Program-made: the position numbers and the translations under genes
Assembly: GCA_022702545.1 (NCBI GenBank)
Contig: JAHRBC010000001.1
Location: 3,658,001 to 3,722,000, forward strand
Reading direction: 5' to 3'
Source: Phycomyces nitens
Lineage: Eukaryota > Mucoromycota > Mucoromycetes > Mucorales > Phycomycetaceae
DNA: 64,000 bases
Notes under the pieces: generated by a model
The model's input: the letters and a program-made list of their open reading frames with translations, nothing else
What the model was told of the DNA's origin: nothing
The model's database searches: none
Part shown: piece by piece, positions 25,977 to 36,846 of the stretch
Layout: each line of letters begins with the position of its first letter
Numbering within the stretch: the first letter of the stretch is position 1

Positions 25977-26982
25977 CTATAATTGACTACCGGTATATAC
26001 CCATTGAGCATCTCTAACACTACTATCCTCTGATTTGTTGGATTGGACTGCCCGTCCATCCTTTTCTAGTTTAGTCAAATGAAGGATCATTGAATACTCC
26101 ATCATAGTGTCTCCAGGAGTACCATATAGCTTTTGTATCAGGTCTCCAACAGACCATGTCTGCTTCTTAGGATCTGAGCGCATGATACGTACAATCTGCT
26201 CTTCGCGTTGTTTACGAATGTCAATATACTCCTTTATCTTTGCTGGTCCATCTTCAATTGCAATTCCATGGCCAGGATAGAGTCTCTTTGGTACAAATGA
26301 CTCCATCTTTTTCAGACTGTCCATATACTCTGATAGGTCCGAGAATATCACATTTCCATGGCCAAGTACACAATCGGCCGTGAACATGCTCTGTTCTTCC
26401 TCAAACCAAAACGCACAATGGTCGGTGGCATGGCCTGGAGTGTGGAGAACCCGGAGTGTGGTGTCTTGGTCAACATTTATTATCTGATTGTCCTCGAGAG
26501 GAGTAAGAGTGACCAGTGACCAAGGAAATGAACCCATGAAGTTGGTTTCGTCTTTACCAGCAGGCGGGAGTGGGAATTTGTGGACCTTTGGTTTGGGAAG
26601 TGGGGAAGTCATGATCTGCTCAACTCCGCCCCAGTGATCTGAATGGCAGTGCGATAGGTAGACGTCTGAGATGAAGCAGTCCTCGGAGATTGCTTTGAGC
26701 GATTGGATCAAGAGGGGCAAATAATCAGGTTTCCCCACCCCACAATCGATCAGTACTTTGCGTCTGCCTCGGCCAACAAGGTAGGTATTTGTGCCTGCAG
26801 AATATTTTCAGCCACACAGGACTGTTGAAGGGTGTGTGTATATGTTTTTTTTTTGACTGCTACTACTTGTAATTATCATCAATAGTACCTTGCAGAGTCC
26901 ATCTACCGGGGTTCAATCCCATTACTCTCCATACGCTATCTGAAAGGCGGGCAAACTCGGGCAGGGGAGGAAGACGAGACAT
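25977..26982 (-). CDS. LACTB2-type metallo-beta-lactamase-fold endoribonuclease
   Basis: Two exons, 26889-26982 and 25977-26794, phase 1; 303 residues. It opens MSRLPPLPEFARLSDSVWRV and continues NPGRWTLQGTNTYLVGRG, characteristic of the LACTB2 family. The metal-binding motif reads HCHSDHWGG (HxHxDH), with further ligands in LHTPGHATDHCAFW, FTADCVLGHGN and YPGHG. LACTB2 in animals is a mitochondrial single-strand RNA nuclease; no clear presequence is visible here, so the compartment is open. The usual C-terminal winged-helix-like tail is present. Confidence 0.92.
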
Positions 26983-27293
26983 GAAGGAAGAAGGAACGAA
27001 CAGTAAAATGAAAATGTTCAAGCTTTATATGGGCGTGGGACAAAATACGAAGCCAAACACCACTCTTGGGCATTGTTGCTTACGTTAAAAATATCCCTAA
27101 ACCTGTCTTGTTCTAATCTTTCCCCGCATTCCTTTTATATATATATAGTGTATTAATTGATAGCCCTTGTAAATATTAATGATATTACTGTTTTATATAT
27201 ATATATATTAAGAAACAAGAGAATGAGGATCAGGAACTGTACTTAGATGGGAGGGGATTGTAAGATGAAGATGACCGAGGGTTTGGATTTGAA

Positions 27294-28868
27294 TTAAGCT
27301 GTCTTTTCTGCACTTGGCTCCATGGAAGACACAGGCAGCCCCTTTCTCTTCTTGAGAATGTTGCTGATAAAGAACTCGCCAGCCTTGTAGCTTGATCGCA
27401 CAAGAGGTCCACTAGCAACATACTTGAATCCCATAGCCATGCCCTGAGTCTCCCAGTGCTTGAATTTCTCGGGTGTCACGTATTCATGGACCTTCATGTG
27501 TCGCTTGGTGGGTCGCATATACTGGCCCAGGGTAACACAGTCTACGTCTGCCTTTCTCAACTCTTTAAGGGTCTCTAAAACTTCCTCGTCTGTCTCACCA
27601 CAGCCAAGCATAATAGAAGTCTTTGTGATCATATCTGGTTTGACAGTCTTTACATGCTTCAACACACTCAATGACTGACGGAAGCCTGCCCGACGATCAC
27701 GCACATATGGTGTCAAGGCCTCGACGGTCTCAATGTTGTGAGCATACACATCAAGACCAGACAATGCCACAGTCTTTACACAATCAAGAGATCCACCAAA
27801 GTCACCGGTCAAGCACTCGACAAGAATATGAGGAGCCCTTTGAGCATTCGAATGAGAATCTGTTCTTGTGCCAAATTCAACTTACTTTAGCTTAATCTTG
27901 GAAATTGTCTCTGCGAAATGGTTTGATCCACCATCAGCCAAATCATCACGATCGACACTTGTCAGGACTACATAATCAAGACCCCATCTCTTGATGGCCT
28001 CGGCAGTATGTTCAGGCTCATGGGTATCCAGGGGCTTGGGAGCACGGTTGGTCTTGACTGAGCAGAAACGGCACCCACGAGTACATTCATCGCCCATCAA
28101 CATAATTGTCGCAGTGGCAGTCTGATGTTCTCCACCTATCCCAAATACACTTCTTTAGAAATATTCCCCAAAAATTAAAAGAGATGAATTTACCTCCCCA
28201 GCAGTCACCAATGTTGGGGCATCTGGCCTCTTCACAGACTGTGTGAAGCTTAAGACCACGGAGATCCTTTTTGATCTTTCCAAAGTTTTGACCGGCAGGG
28301 ATGTCTGTCTTGAGCCAGGAAGGAAGACGGGGCTGTTTACTGGAAGAAGAAAAAAGTTAGGCCCGTGGTATTCCCATTCACCCATTATATCCCGAAAATA
28401 CCGCCTTATATATATATATATATTATATACATATTACTTACAGCTTGGTTGTCTTTACTTTGGTTCCAACAACTGTCTCTCTGAGCTCCAATGCCTCTTC
28501 AGCAGTAAGTTTTTGATTCAGACCGGGGTTGATGAATTCATCGAGCGAAGCAGCAGCTTCTTCTGCGGCCAATCTTGATTTCAGCTGTGACAGTCTTGAG
28601 CCAGAACTGGCAGAGTCATTAACAGTAGAAGCGTGGTTGCGCACCTGGTTCTGTAAGGGCAGAAAAATATGAGAAATTGGTTATCTAGACCGCCTTCTTG
28701 TTTTCTAGCGTTTATTTTTTTTCGCACGGTTCATATATCTTTAAACCTTCCGAGATATAGAGATTGCCAGCTGAATGTCCTGATGCTTACCATCACACCA
28801 CCAGAGACTCTAATGGGCAGGGTCACAAAAGAGGGCTTTGTAGAGAGTGCAAGTGTACGGGCAAACAT
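27294..28868 (-). CDS. LIP5: Lipoyl synthase, mitochondrial
   Basis: Five exons: 28791-28868, 28442-28650, 28194-28339, 27886-28135, 27294-27837; 408 residues. The presequence ([20 protein letters not shown]) is followed by the auxiliary iron-sulfur cluster cysteines ([12 protein letters not shown]) and the radical-SAM motif [30 protein letters not shown] and [18 protein letters not shown] are standard. It inserts two sulfurs into octanoyl groups on the lipoyl domains of pyruvate dehydrogenase and related complexes. The C-terminus contains the conserved RSSYKAGE serine that ligates the auxiliary cluster. It is divergent from the Nic96-like fragment with about 220 bp between starts. Confidence 0.96.
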
Positions 28869-29087
28869 TGTCTTTGTTTCTCTCGGGTTAAACAGGGAAG
28901 AATAAGACAAGAAGGAATAAACATCAACCAACATATATATGATAATGAACCTATTGATGAAGGATCTTGTGACTGTCGCTCCACTCTGCCCAAAAAAAGA
29001 TGTCCTTTTTTTTAGATAGAAAAAAAAAAGAGGTGAGGAACGCGCAGCTATCTCAAGTGTCACTCCAAGCCCAGACATAATTATATA

Positions 29088-29617
29088 ATGTCCAACAAAC
29101 TGTTTGAGCAATTATATGAAAACTCCAAGCTTCTTGTCAAACCATCATCAGACACTATTCTTCCACTGATTGAGCGTGGATTATCACAGATTCACATTGA
29201 AACAGAGCAGATTACAGATCGAGTAACGGCTGGCAATAAAGATCCCAAGGTCGCATCAGAAGCGTATGTCTACAATAGACAATAATCGGGTTGATTAATA
29301 TGTCCATAGACATTACTTTCTAGCCCACCATGGAATCAATAGCCAAAAGGCAACCCAGACAATCGATACTCTTGACACATCAAAGGCATTTGAGCCCGAA
29401 GTCAATTACAACGATACCAATGTCGAGGTTGGTCTAATAATATTCAGTCTATATAAATCTAGGCCATGTTGATATCAGCATGGCTGGATTCTAGGCACCT
29501 TTTTACTGACCTGCAGAGAATGCATAGAACTTTTTGAAGCAAGAACAAGAAAAGATACACAAACGTGTTTTGGAAGAGCTTGGAAGTGTAAGCCAGTCGA
29601 TTAATGTATCCAAATAG
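29088..29617 (+). pseudogene. Truncated Nic96/Nup93 nucleoporin N-terminus
   Basis: Exons 29088-29263, 29310-29427 and 29528-29617 join in phase and read about 127 residues before a stop. The first part matches Nic96/Nup93: MSNKLFEQLYENSKLLV, then AHYFLAHHGINSQKA, LDTSKAFEPEV and NFLKQEQEKIHKRVLEELG. A full family member has about 800 residues, and the conserved stretch between the FLKQEQEK helix and the LEELG helix seems to be missing. No scaffold domain follows. I therefore call a shortened or decaying copy; a short functional paralogue is possible. A complete gene is expected elsewhere in the genome, because the protein is essential in fungi. If a terminal intron starts at the GTAAGC after LGS, more exons could lie downstream, but I could not link them in frame. 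Confidence 0.55.
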
Positions 29618-29639
29618 AAAGAATTGGACATCTTTTTTT

Positions 29640-31133
29640 TTGGTTTCTACTTGATTTTAAATATCACAAGGTTTTTTAAACAAGGCTTCTTTGATAATTG
29701 GGCGCTTTTTGGCCATGTCTATGAGCAGAATCACCCAGCCATAGAAAGACATCTTTTCCTATTGACTGCGTGTAACCTTGTTGGCTCGAGAGAATTCTAG
29801 ACTATGCTTTGATTCCCAATATCTCTACAGCCAAAACCTACTCTAGAGCGTTGGATCAACTGCACTATTTCTAAAACCTTGGCCAAAACACCAGGTTTTG
29901 CAATCGATTGGGAACAAGTGCGCTAAGTATCACACACAAACCAAATGCAGACGCTTTTAGATGCTTTTCAAAGGAAAAAAAAAAGAAGTGTAGTTGCATT
30001 TTGCAGATCTTGCAGATTAGCTCTGGGGTCAGAGTTATATACATATAAATAACCCTTTTTGTTATTTTAGTCTAGTTTTGGATATTCACCATAGCACACA
30101 TTCTATATGTGTTATTGTTTATATATTGACTCGCAGACTCCTGTGGTATTGTCATGTCGTTTGATGGTGAAAGATATTTGAATCAGGACTAGAGTCGTGC
30201 ATGCATCTCTGCGAATTTACTAGTTTCCAACAGTTGAAATCTTGCTTTAAAGGCAATATTCTGCCTGGTTGGCTCCTTTGATAAGATATACCTTTTTTTT
30301 TCCCATTTCTAGATTGCTAAATATGCACAGATAATATTTTTTTCAATTCTTTTCTGCCCAATGTGGCAAAAGAATGGTTGGATGAAGAATGTATTCTATA
30401 GTGCTAATGTTTGTAGCCTAGTGGATCTAATGAAGTTGAATGTGGCCAAGTATTTCAAACAGGTAGTAGGGATGATGTTTTATCATATATGCATATATTT
30501 TTTTCGGCTCTTGGAGGCGGTGGCTAGGCTTATTTCTTGGTTTTTGTATTGATTGGAGGTCACCCGGCCATTTATTAAAATTGGTGTGTTACTGATACCC
30601 CTTGGGGAAGCTCACAAGATAAAATTAATTTGTATACTCTAGATGATCTGATTTGTTTGTTAATAACCACAGAAAGGTGGGGGAGTGTGGGAACAAAAGA
30701 ACTTTAGAAATGACCTACCACAAATGAATACAATCAGGGCAATACAGAACAAGTATCGAGCTAATTAGCTCATAGGATTTTACCTTCTTTTTTTTTTTTT
30801 AAAAAAAAAATACCAACAGTTGCCCACGTTTTGCATTTGTGGAGTAGAAATTGGCGAGTACAAAAAGGTGGTCTTCCCTGGGTCTAAAGCAAGGTTTCGC
30901 TATAGTATAATTCCGCTTGATTTTATATGAGAGGTTCGTGCACTTTCAAGGACTATGACGATTATGACGACTACTTTGAGTTGACTGATCCAGCCAGATC
31001 TACTGTAAATGAAAAAGAGTTGGAGAACAGCCTATTTACCCGATTTGATTTGAGCAAGATAAACATTCATTGAAATAAGTATCAAATATGTCAATCTTCT
31101 TATTGGTACATTTATATCAGACTCTGAACACGA
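29640..31133. other. Region with unlinked coding-like fragments
   Basis: Several short plus-strand stretches have protein-like composition but do not join into a gene: FFDNWALFGHVYEQNHP with ERHLFLLTAC (29690-29800), PKPTLERWINCTISKTLAKT (29830-29925) and a 48-codon frame at 30927-31073 containing YDDYDDYFELTDPARS. They may be remnants of one decayed gene, possibly related to the neighbouring nucleoporin fragment or to the adjacent inverted repeat. Confidence 0.35.
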
Positions 31134-31968
31134 ATACAAATATAGAAATCTCTTTTCTTGGGGGGACCAAATAAATCGTCTATTTTCGGCATGTGATTGT
31201 GTTTTGAAAGGGTGAATCCGGAGACTAAATAAGAAATTCTTTTATTGTAGAGCTCTATCGATAAGCCCTTTTTTAATAATTATTGCTATTTGTTGCCATG
31301 GAGACTAATCGTGATAGAATACATTATCAAGGACACTATGGGTACATGTCAAAGGGACAAGAAGATAAGCTAAAACAGATGTTTGTTTCCAAGGTGATTT
31401 TATTTTTCAGACATCATAGTTTCCATGGTAACTTTCTAATACCCTAATTATCAACAAATAACAACGGCTGATTATCCCCATGCGCCACACGCACACGCAT
31501 ATACACATCTACACATTGCTTCCAATAGCCAAATGTGTAACCAATCAAAATTGATATCTCTTACCAATCAAAATCGATCTTGTATTTCTGGAACAAGTGG
31601 CCCGCTTAGAAAATATGTTGTTCTTGACACTTACATATATATTGAGGAGATACACAATTTTCTTTATGTTTGTTTTCAATTCTTTGCAAACTATTATTAA
31701 TAGATTTTTACGATAATGAGTTTATTGTCGAGATAGTTGCCACTCATTCCTATTATTCGATCAACAGAGTTTCTGGTAAGTCTTTTATTGTTCAATGCTA
31801 GTCGGAAAAAGTCAAGATTTAAAGATGTCCATATAAAGAAGTGAACGCCAAGAATATATTATTTTCCTTATACAATCCAGAATAATGGCAAGTTTTTTGG
31901 TTTGAATATTGAAAGGTGTATGAATGCATCGCTTGTAGCAAAGTAGTTGAGTATATGCATTCTAATAG
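31134..31968 (+). repeat. Left arm of an 835-bp perfect inverted repeat
   Basis: Every base from 31134 to 31968 is the reverse complement of 33316 down to 32482; I compared the arms in blocks of about 60 bases and found no mismatch. Pairing ends sharply on both sides. The arm contains an ATG frame at 31298 (METNRDRIHYQGHYGYMSKG, then KLKQMFVSK) and a second exon-like piece around 31706-31777 (DFYDNEFIVEIVATHSYYSI) flanked by an AG acceptor and a GTAAGT donor. The protein family is not recognised. Confidence 0.95.
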
Positions 31969-32481
31969 TACAAAGATGGGTTAAATAGTATAGCGTGTAC
32001 CCTGTAGCATTTTTGACAGTTGTAACAACGTTTATAGTGAGTATATTTTAACCAAAGACCGTAATAAGTATGTTATCAATTTCATTGATGACAATTCCTC
32101 TGCCAATGTTTTTGAAGTGATCGCCCATTTATTGAAACGGTTCAATAGTCTTAAAGTTTTTTGCACCACTACTTAAAACTTTATGAGAAGCTAATACAAT
32201 TTTTTGCTGAAAAATAAAGCTTAAATCATATTGAAAGATACGGTTCAGCAAAGATTAAAGAGCGGCACACTTGGGTTTGTAAAGACAGAAATACGGAAAT
32301 ACAGATATGGACTTGCAGAATTGCGTATTTGATATACAAAATGTAGTCCTGCTATTGTTACCCGGCTTACAATGAGAGTAAGCACAATGTTTATATTGGA
32401 AACGATCTCTACTGCAGGTTTAATCACAGTGGGCGTGCAAAAAAAAAACCTCCAATGCAGTGACCTGTTACAGCTTCTGTG
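31969..32481. other. 513-bp spacer of the inverted repeat
   Basis: This is single-copy spacer between the arms, AT-rich, without a credible gene (a 60-codon minus-strand frame at 32245-32427 is unconvincing). It would form the loop if the locus were transcribed through. Confidence 0.8.
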
Positions 32482-33316
32482 CTATTAGAATGCATATACT
32501 CAACTACTTTGCTACAAGCGATGCATTCATACACCTTTCAATATTCAAACCAAAAAACTTGCCATTATTCTGGATTGTATAAGGAAAATAATATATTCTT
32601 GGCGTTCACTTCTTTATATGGACATCTTTAAATCTTGACTTTTTCCGACTAGCATTGAATAATAAAAGACTTACCAGAAACTCTGTTGATCGAATAATAG
32701 GAATGAGTGGCAACTATCTCGACAATAAACTCATTATCGTAAAAATCTATTAATAATAGTTTGCAAAGAATTGAAAACAAACATAAAGAAAATTGTGTAT
32801 CTCCTCAATATATATGTAAGTGTCAAGAACAACATATTTTCTAAGCGGGCCACTTGTTCCAGAAATACAAGATCGATTTTGATTGGTAAGAGATATCAAT
32901 TTTGATTGGTTACACATTTGGCTATTGGAAGCAATGTGTAGATGTGTATATGCGTGTGCGTGTGGCGCATGGGGATAATCAGCCGTTGTTATTTGTTGAT
33001 AATTAGGGTATTAGAAAGTTACCATGGAAACTATGATGTCTGAAAAATAAAATCACCTTGGAAACAAACATCTGTTTTAGCTTATCTTCTTGTCCCTTTG
33101 ACATGTACCCATAGTGTCCTTGATAATGTATTCTATCACGATTAGTCTCCATGGCAACAAATAGCAATAATTATTAAAAAAGGGCTTATCGATAGAGCTC
33201 TACAATAAAAGAATTTCTTATTTAGTCTCCGGATTCACCCTTTCAAAACACAATCACATGCCGAAAATAGACGATTTATTTGGTCCCCCCAAGAAAAGAG
33301 ATTTCTATATTTGTAT
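32482..33316 (-). repeat. Right arm of the 835-bp perfect inverted repeat
   Basis: Exact reverse complement of 31134-31968. The coding-like frame of the left arm therefore recurs here on the minus strand, beginning at 33152. Flanking bases outside both arms show no obvious target-site duplication. Confidence 0.95.
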
Positions 33317-33564
33317 ATATTTATATAAAGTGGCGATGAGACCGGAAAGATCGGCTTCTTCTAACGAATAAAAGTATTCGTCCCTATGAAGTACACATAC
33401 ACACACATATATATAGAAATATGGGGGTGAAGAATTCTTTAAAGGAAAGGTAGGTTATTGGACACTATTTTTTTCTCTTTAAACAAACACTTCCGATCAT
33501 GTATTTCGGAGTCTGACATTAGCTGTAATTTATTTATTTATTTTTATTTTTTCAAAAAGATGTC

Positions 33565-33595
33565 TATATAAAGAGACTTGTAAACTTGTTCATTC
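33565..33595 (+). promoter_or_regulatory. TATA box and initiator-like element of the small unknown gene
   Basis: TATATAAA at 33565-33572 is followed about 10 bases later by AACTTGTTCATTC. Nearly the same arrangement is found before the P450 gene at 42792 (TATATAAA then AACTTGTTTATTC). The start codon is 54 bp after the TATA box. Confidence 0.6.
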
Positions 33596-33618
33596 CTCTC
33601 ATAAACTCTTCTTCCAAA

Positions 33619-33894
33619 ATGACTCACTTCCCTACCGACCTTGACCCTCTTTTCCTCAGAGAACACCATCTCAGTCTTACCAGACAACAATCAAATTCTT
33701 CAGATTCTTCAAATTCATCAAATACCATCATGAACAATAATTACAAGGAAGATGATGATCATGATGCAATGTCAAATCGTCCCATCGTTCGCCTGCCAAA
33801 TCTTCGTCAATTCTTCAAGTCCACGCCCACTACGGATCACTCTAATCGAACCAAGACAGAGAACCTCAATAGACTTGTATCATTTTATTTGTAA
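33619..33894 (+). CDS. Small unknown Ser/Asn-rich protein, 91 residues
   Basis: Single exon with a good TATA box upstream. The product starts MTHFPTDLDPLFLREHHLSL, has a serine/asparagine-rich low-complexity stretch, an acidic patch (EDDDHD) and a more ordered basic segment (RPIVRLPNLRQFFKS). No signal peptide or membrane segment. I do not recognise it; it may be a disordered regulatory protein. The first ATG after the TATA box was chosen as start. Confidence 0.5.
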   Translation: MTHFPTDLDPLFLREHHLSLTRQQSNSSDSSNSSNTIMNNNYKEDDDHDAMSNRPIVRLPNLRQFFKSTPTTDHSNRTKTENLNRLVSFYL

Positions 33895-34068
33895 ATCATC
33901 CTAAAGAGTCATTTAATTAATCAACAATTGCCTCATGTAAATAAACCAAACCCAATATTATACATTATATTTTACTCTTCATAAAGGTTCATTTTATACA
34001 TATAAATAATAATAATATCAAATACTTTACACATATACACTTATAATTACAAATACTATCAGTCGATT

Positions 34069-35844
34069 CTATTGATAATCGTTCCTCATAATCCGTTCAG
34101 AAGCCAGTCTACCTGATGACTCCAGGACAATATGATGCATAACCATCTCAAGCATATCAGGTAGCCTAACACGCTCATCATTTGCTTCCCTAAGCCCAAC
34201 CACGCCCAGGATATTCCTTGCCAATTTATTAGCCATTCGTTGCTCCCGCCTCAACTAATACGGTCATGAGTAATAAGCATCATTGTGATTGACTTGCTAA
34301 AAACTCACCTTGTCAATCTCATGTTCAGTCAGCTTCTGGACTTTGACTAGTCTAGACACCTGTTCTCTGTAGATTATTCCCTGTTCTAAATCCTGGTATT
34401 CTTTTTGCTTCATGACTTCCAAGAGAGCCTGACATTGACGTCTTTTGTCAATCTCATTTCCAAGGCGACCCTTGATCACCTCAATCTGACCCTGCAGTCG
34501 ATTTACTCTGGATTCTTTTTCATCTTGAATCTCACTCATCTTATTCTCCCAATGTTTTTGGTTGGACAGAGAGTCAATAGACATCAAAGACTGAAGATCT
34601 GCCATCTTGTCTTTCCATGTGTGCTCCAATTCTCTGGTAATGTTCTGGTGGTCTCGTTTCATCTGTCGTTTGAGATCGTCCAGTGCAGCCTGATGTTCGA
34701 TTTTCCACACTTCTTTTTCGTTATCAAACTGCTCTCTAAGTTCCCTAAGGGTCTCGGTGTGTTCAGAGTTGAGGTTCTGTACCTGAGCCTCGTGTTTCAT
34801 GGCTGTCATTCGACTCTCATACACCAAGAGTTCCTTGACTCGTTCTACTTCATCCCCCATAGTCTCGTGTATTCTTGAGGTCTTCTTTTGGTGCTTTTGC
34901 TTCATTAAAGATAGCTTGCTCGTCAAAGAGTTAATTTGGGCTTCTTGATTAGCTATCTTTTGGTGAGCATAGTGGAGTTTTTCCTGGAGTCTCTCGGGCT
35001 CATCATTCTCGTCAATGCTTGTCGAAGGACTGTGTCTGGCATTAAACTGTGCGTGCTCTGCTAAACTCAGCTGGTGCTTGTAGTGGGATGCTTTCGTTGC
35101 CCATTCTTCTTTTTCTTGTTCTCGATTGGATCTTTCCTTGGCCAACTCGGATTTTAGTTGCTCCATTTCCAAAAGCTCACTTTGGCCTCCCATAATTGCT
35201 TGGCTTAACTGGGAATTCTCGGCATCTTTAGCAGTGAGGCGCTCCTGTAGACTTGCCAAGCGTTTTCCATGTTTATTTTGTTCAGCCTCAAGAGTCTTGT
35301 CATACTGTTCTCGGAGATCCCGGACTTCTTCTTCATGATCCTGCTCCTCCTTTTCTAACCGTCTCTGAAGGTCCTCAATCTACACAGCACAAAAATAGTC
35401 GTTAAATACTTTGTCTATCCCTGTACATTTTGTTTTTGTTTTTTTACTTGAGCCAGCAACCGATTTTCCGTGTCTTCTAGGCGTCGTTCCAAGAGAGTCT
35501 CCTTCATTTTAACTTCTCGTATCAACTGTTTTTGAAATGGAATACAGCGGAACCATTAGACTTAATTCAAGGTACGTTGGGTAACCAGGGATATTCTTAC
35601 GCTAGCTGTATTTCTTTCATAGATAATCTGGTCCTGTTCAACCTTCCTTTCCAGCACTTCCATACGTTCACGATATTCTCGACATTCAATAAGAACCTTT
35701 TTTTTGTAATAAGTGAAAAAGATATAAGATAATTTTCAAGCAGGATGATCAACCTACCGTTGCTCTTTCGACTTCCCAGTCGTGAACAGGCTCCGAAGGC
35801 CCAAGGGTCATACTTCTCTTATTGTTGCTTGACACTTGTAGCAT
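34069..35844 (-). CDS. Long coiled-coil protein, 505 residues, unknown function
   Basis: Five exons: 35758-35844, 35601-35696, 35448-35525, 34309-35379, 34069-34254, all phase 0. After a short N-terminal head (MLQVSSNNKRSMTLGPSEPV) nearly the whole protein is heptad-like, rich in Glu, Lys, Gln and Leu (for example EDLQRRLEKEEQDHEEEV and LEHTWKDKMADLQSLM), with a short non-coiled C-terminal domain (LGVVGLREANDERVRLPDML). No motor or kinase domain is present. Such proteins are usually structural, for example at the cytoskeleton or spindle pole, but nothing here identifies which. All intron phases being 0 is notable. Confidence 0.75.
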
Positions 35845-36246
35845 ATGAATAATAGACGTTGAGAGAAGAAAGCAAAAGAAAGCAAGAGAATTATAAAAGC
35901 AACTTGCGCCTTATTTTATCATGAATAGTAAAATTGTCGTACCAAGTGTGACGTTGCACTGACATTCGTTTATTGTTCAGGATGTACAAAAAATGATGCC
36001 AATATCCCATCAGAGCTGTCTAGGTAGCCATGATGACTCAAGGAAATATAAAGCTAGGCAGTAAAGGGATAATATAGAAAAAGGGGATTTAAGCATAGAA
36101 TACTGTTGAAATTCAAGGCGAATGGTGGATGTAGGTTGTGAAGAATAGAATACATAATGTAAAAATAGAAATTAAATGCTTTTTTTTTTGAATATTTCGT
36201 TTGGTTGAATGACCCATGAATTCAAGATACTTTGGGTGCTCCTTTT

Positions 36247-36846
36247 TTATTCTTCCTCTTCCTCTTCCATAGGCTCGTCTCCTTCTTCTCCTTCTTCTTC
36301 TTCGACATCATCGTCGTCTCTGGGCAAAGTAGTCACTATGATGTTGAGCATGTTTTCCAAATCTTCTTCAGAGAATCGTTCCTCACACTCCTCGATAATC
36401 TAAAATAGTTGGCAAGGATGAGCTATAAGTTTGATTGACAAGCTTTATTTGTTTGTATATTTTTACCAAGTAAATCTCAACTGCACTCTTGGGTCTCAAG
36501 TTAAGGATTTGAAGTCTCTCTGCCCGGGTCAAGTCAAAGACTTTAAAGGCTGCCAAAAATTCTTTTATTTGAGCAGGTGTTTGAGTACCACAGGGAGTGT
36601 TCTTCAAGTATTCAGACAACTAGTTTAATAGTAGCAATTAGCATCACCGCAGTTCTTGAGGGGATCGACACTTATGCATGTTCTTTTCTATAACCTTACT
36701 TCAAATTGAATGGTACGCAAGTGTTCGGGATATTCGATCGAGGCATCGTTATTTTGGAGAGTCTTTTGCAATTCTTGTCGTTCATCCAATAGAGCCATGA
36801 CTTCATAATTGCTCAGAAGAGCAGTGCGGGCATTCTTGATCTGCAT
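36247..36846 (-). CDS. RPC17: RNA polymerase III subunit Rpc17 (CRCP/Rpc9)
   Basis: Three exons: 36700-36846, 36467-36619, 36247-36399; 150 residues, like human CRCP (148). The start MQIKNARTALLSNYEVMALL and the HRDC-like block containing TPCGTQTPAQIKEFLAAFK, LTRAERLQILNLRPKSAVEI and IIEECEERFSEEDLEN are diagnostic. With Rpc25 it forms the stalk of RNA polymerase III, which helps initiation at tRNA and 5S genes. The C-terminus is an acidic run of glutamate and aspartate. A long AT-rich gap separates it from the transposase. Confidence 0.94.

Noticed and set aside
36209..36403. Serine-rich plus-strand frame
   Set aside because: It is the antisense shadow of the acidic C-terminus of Rpc17.
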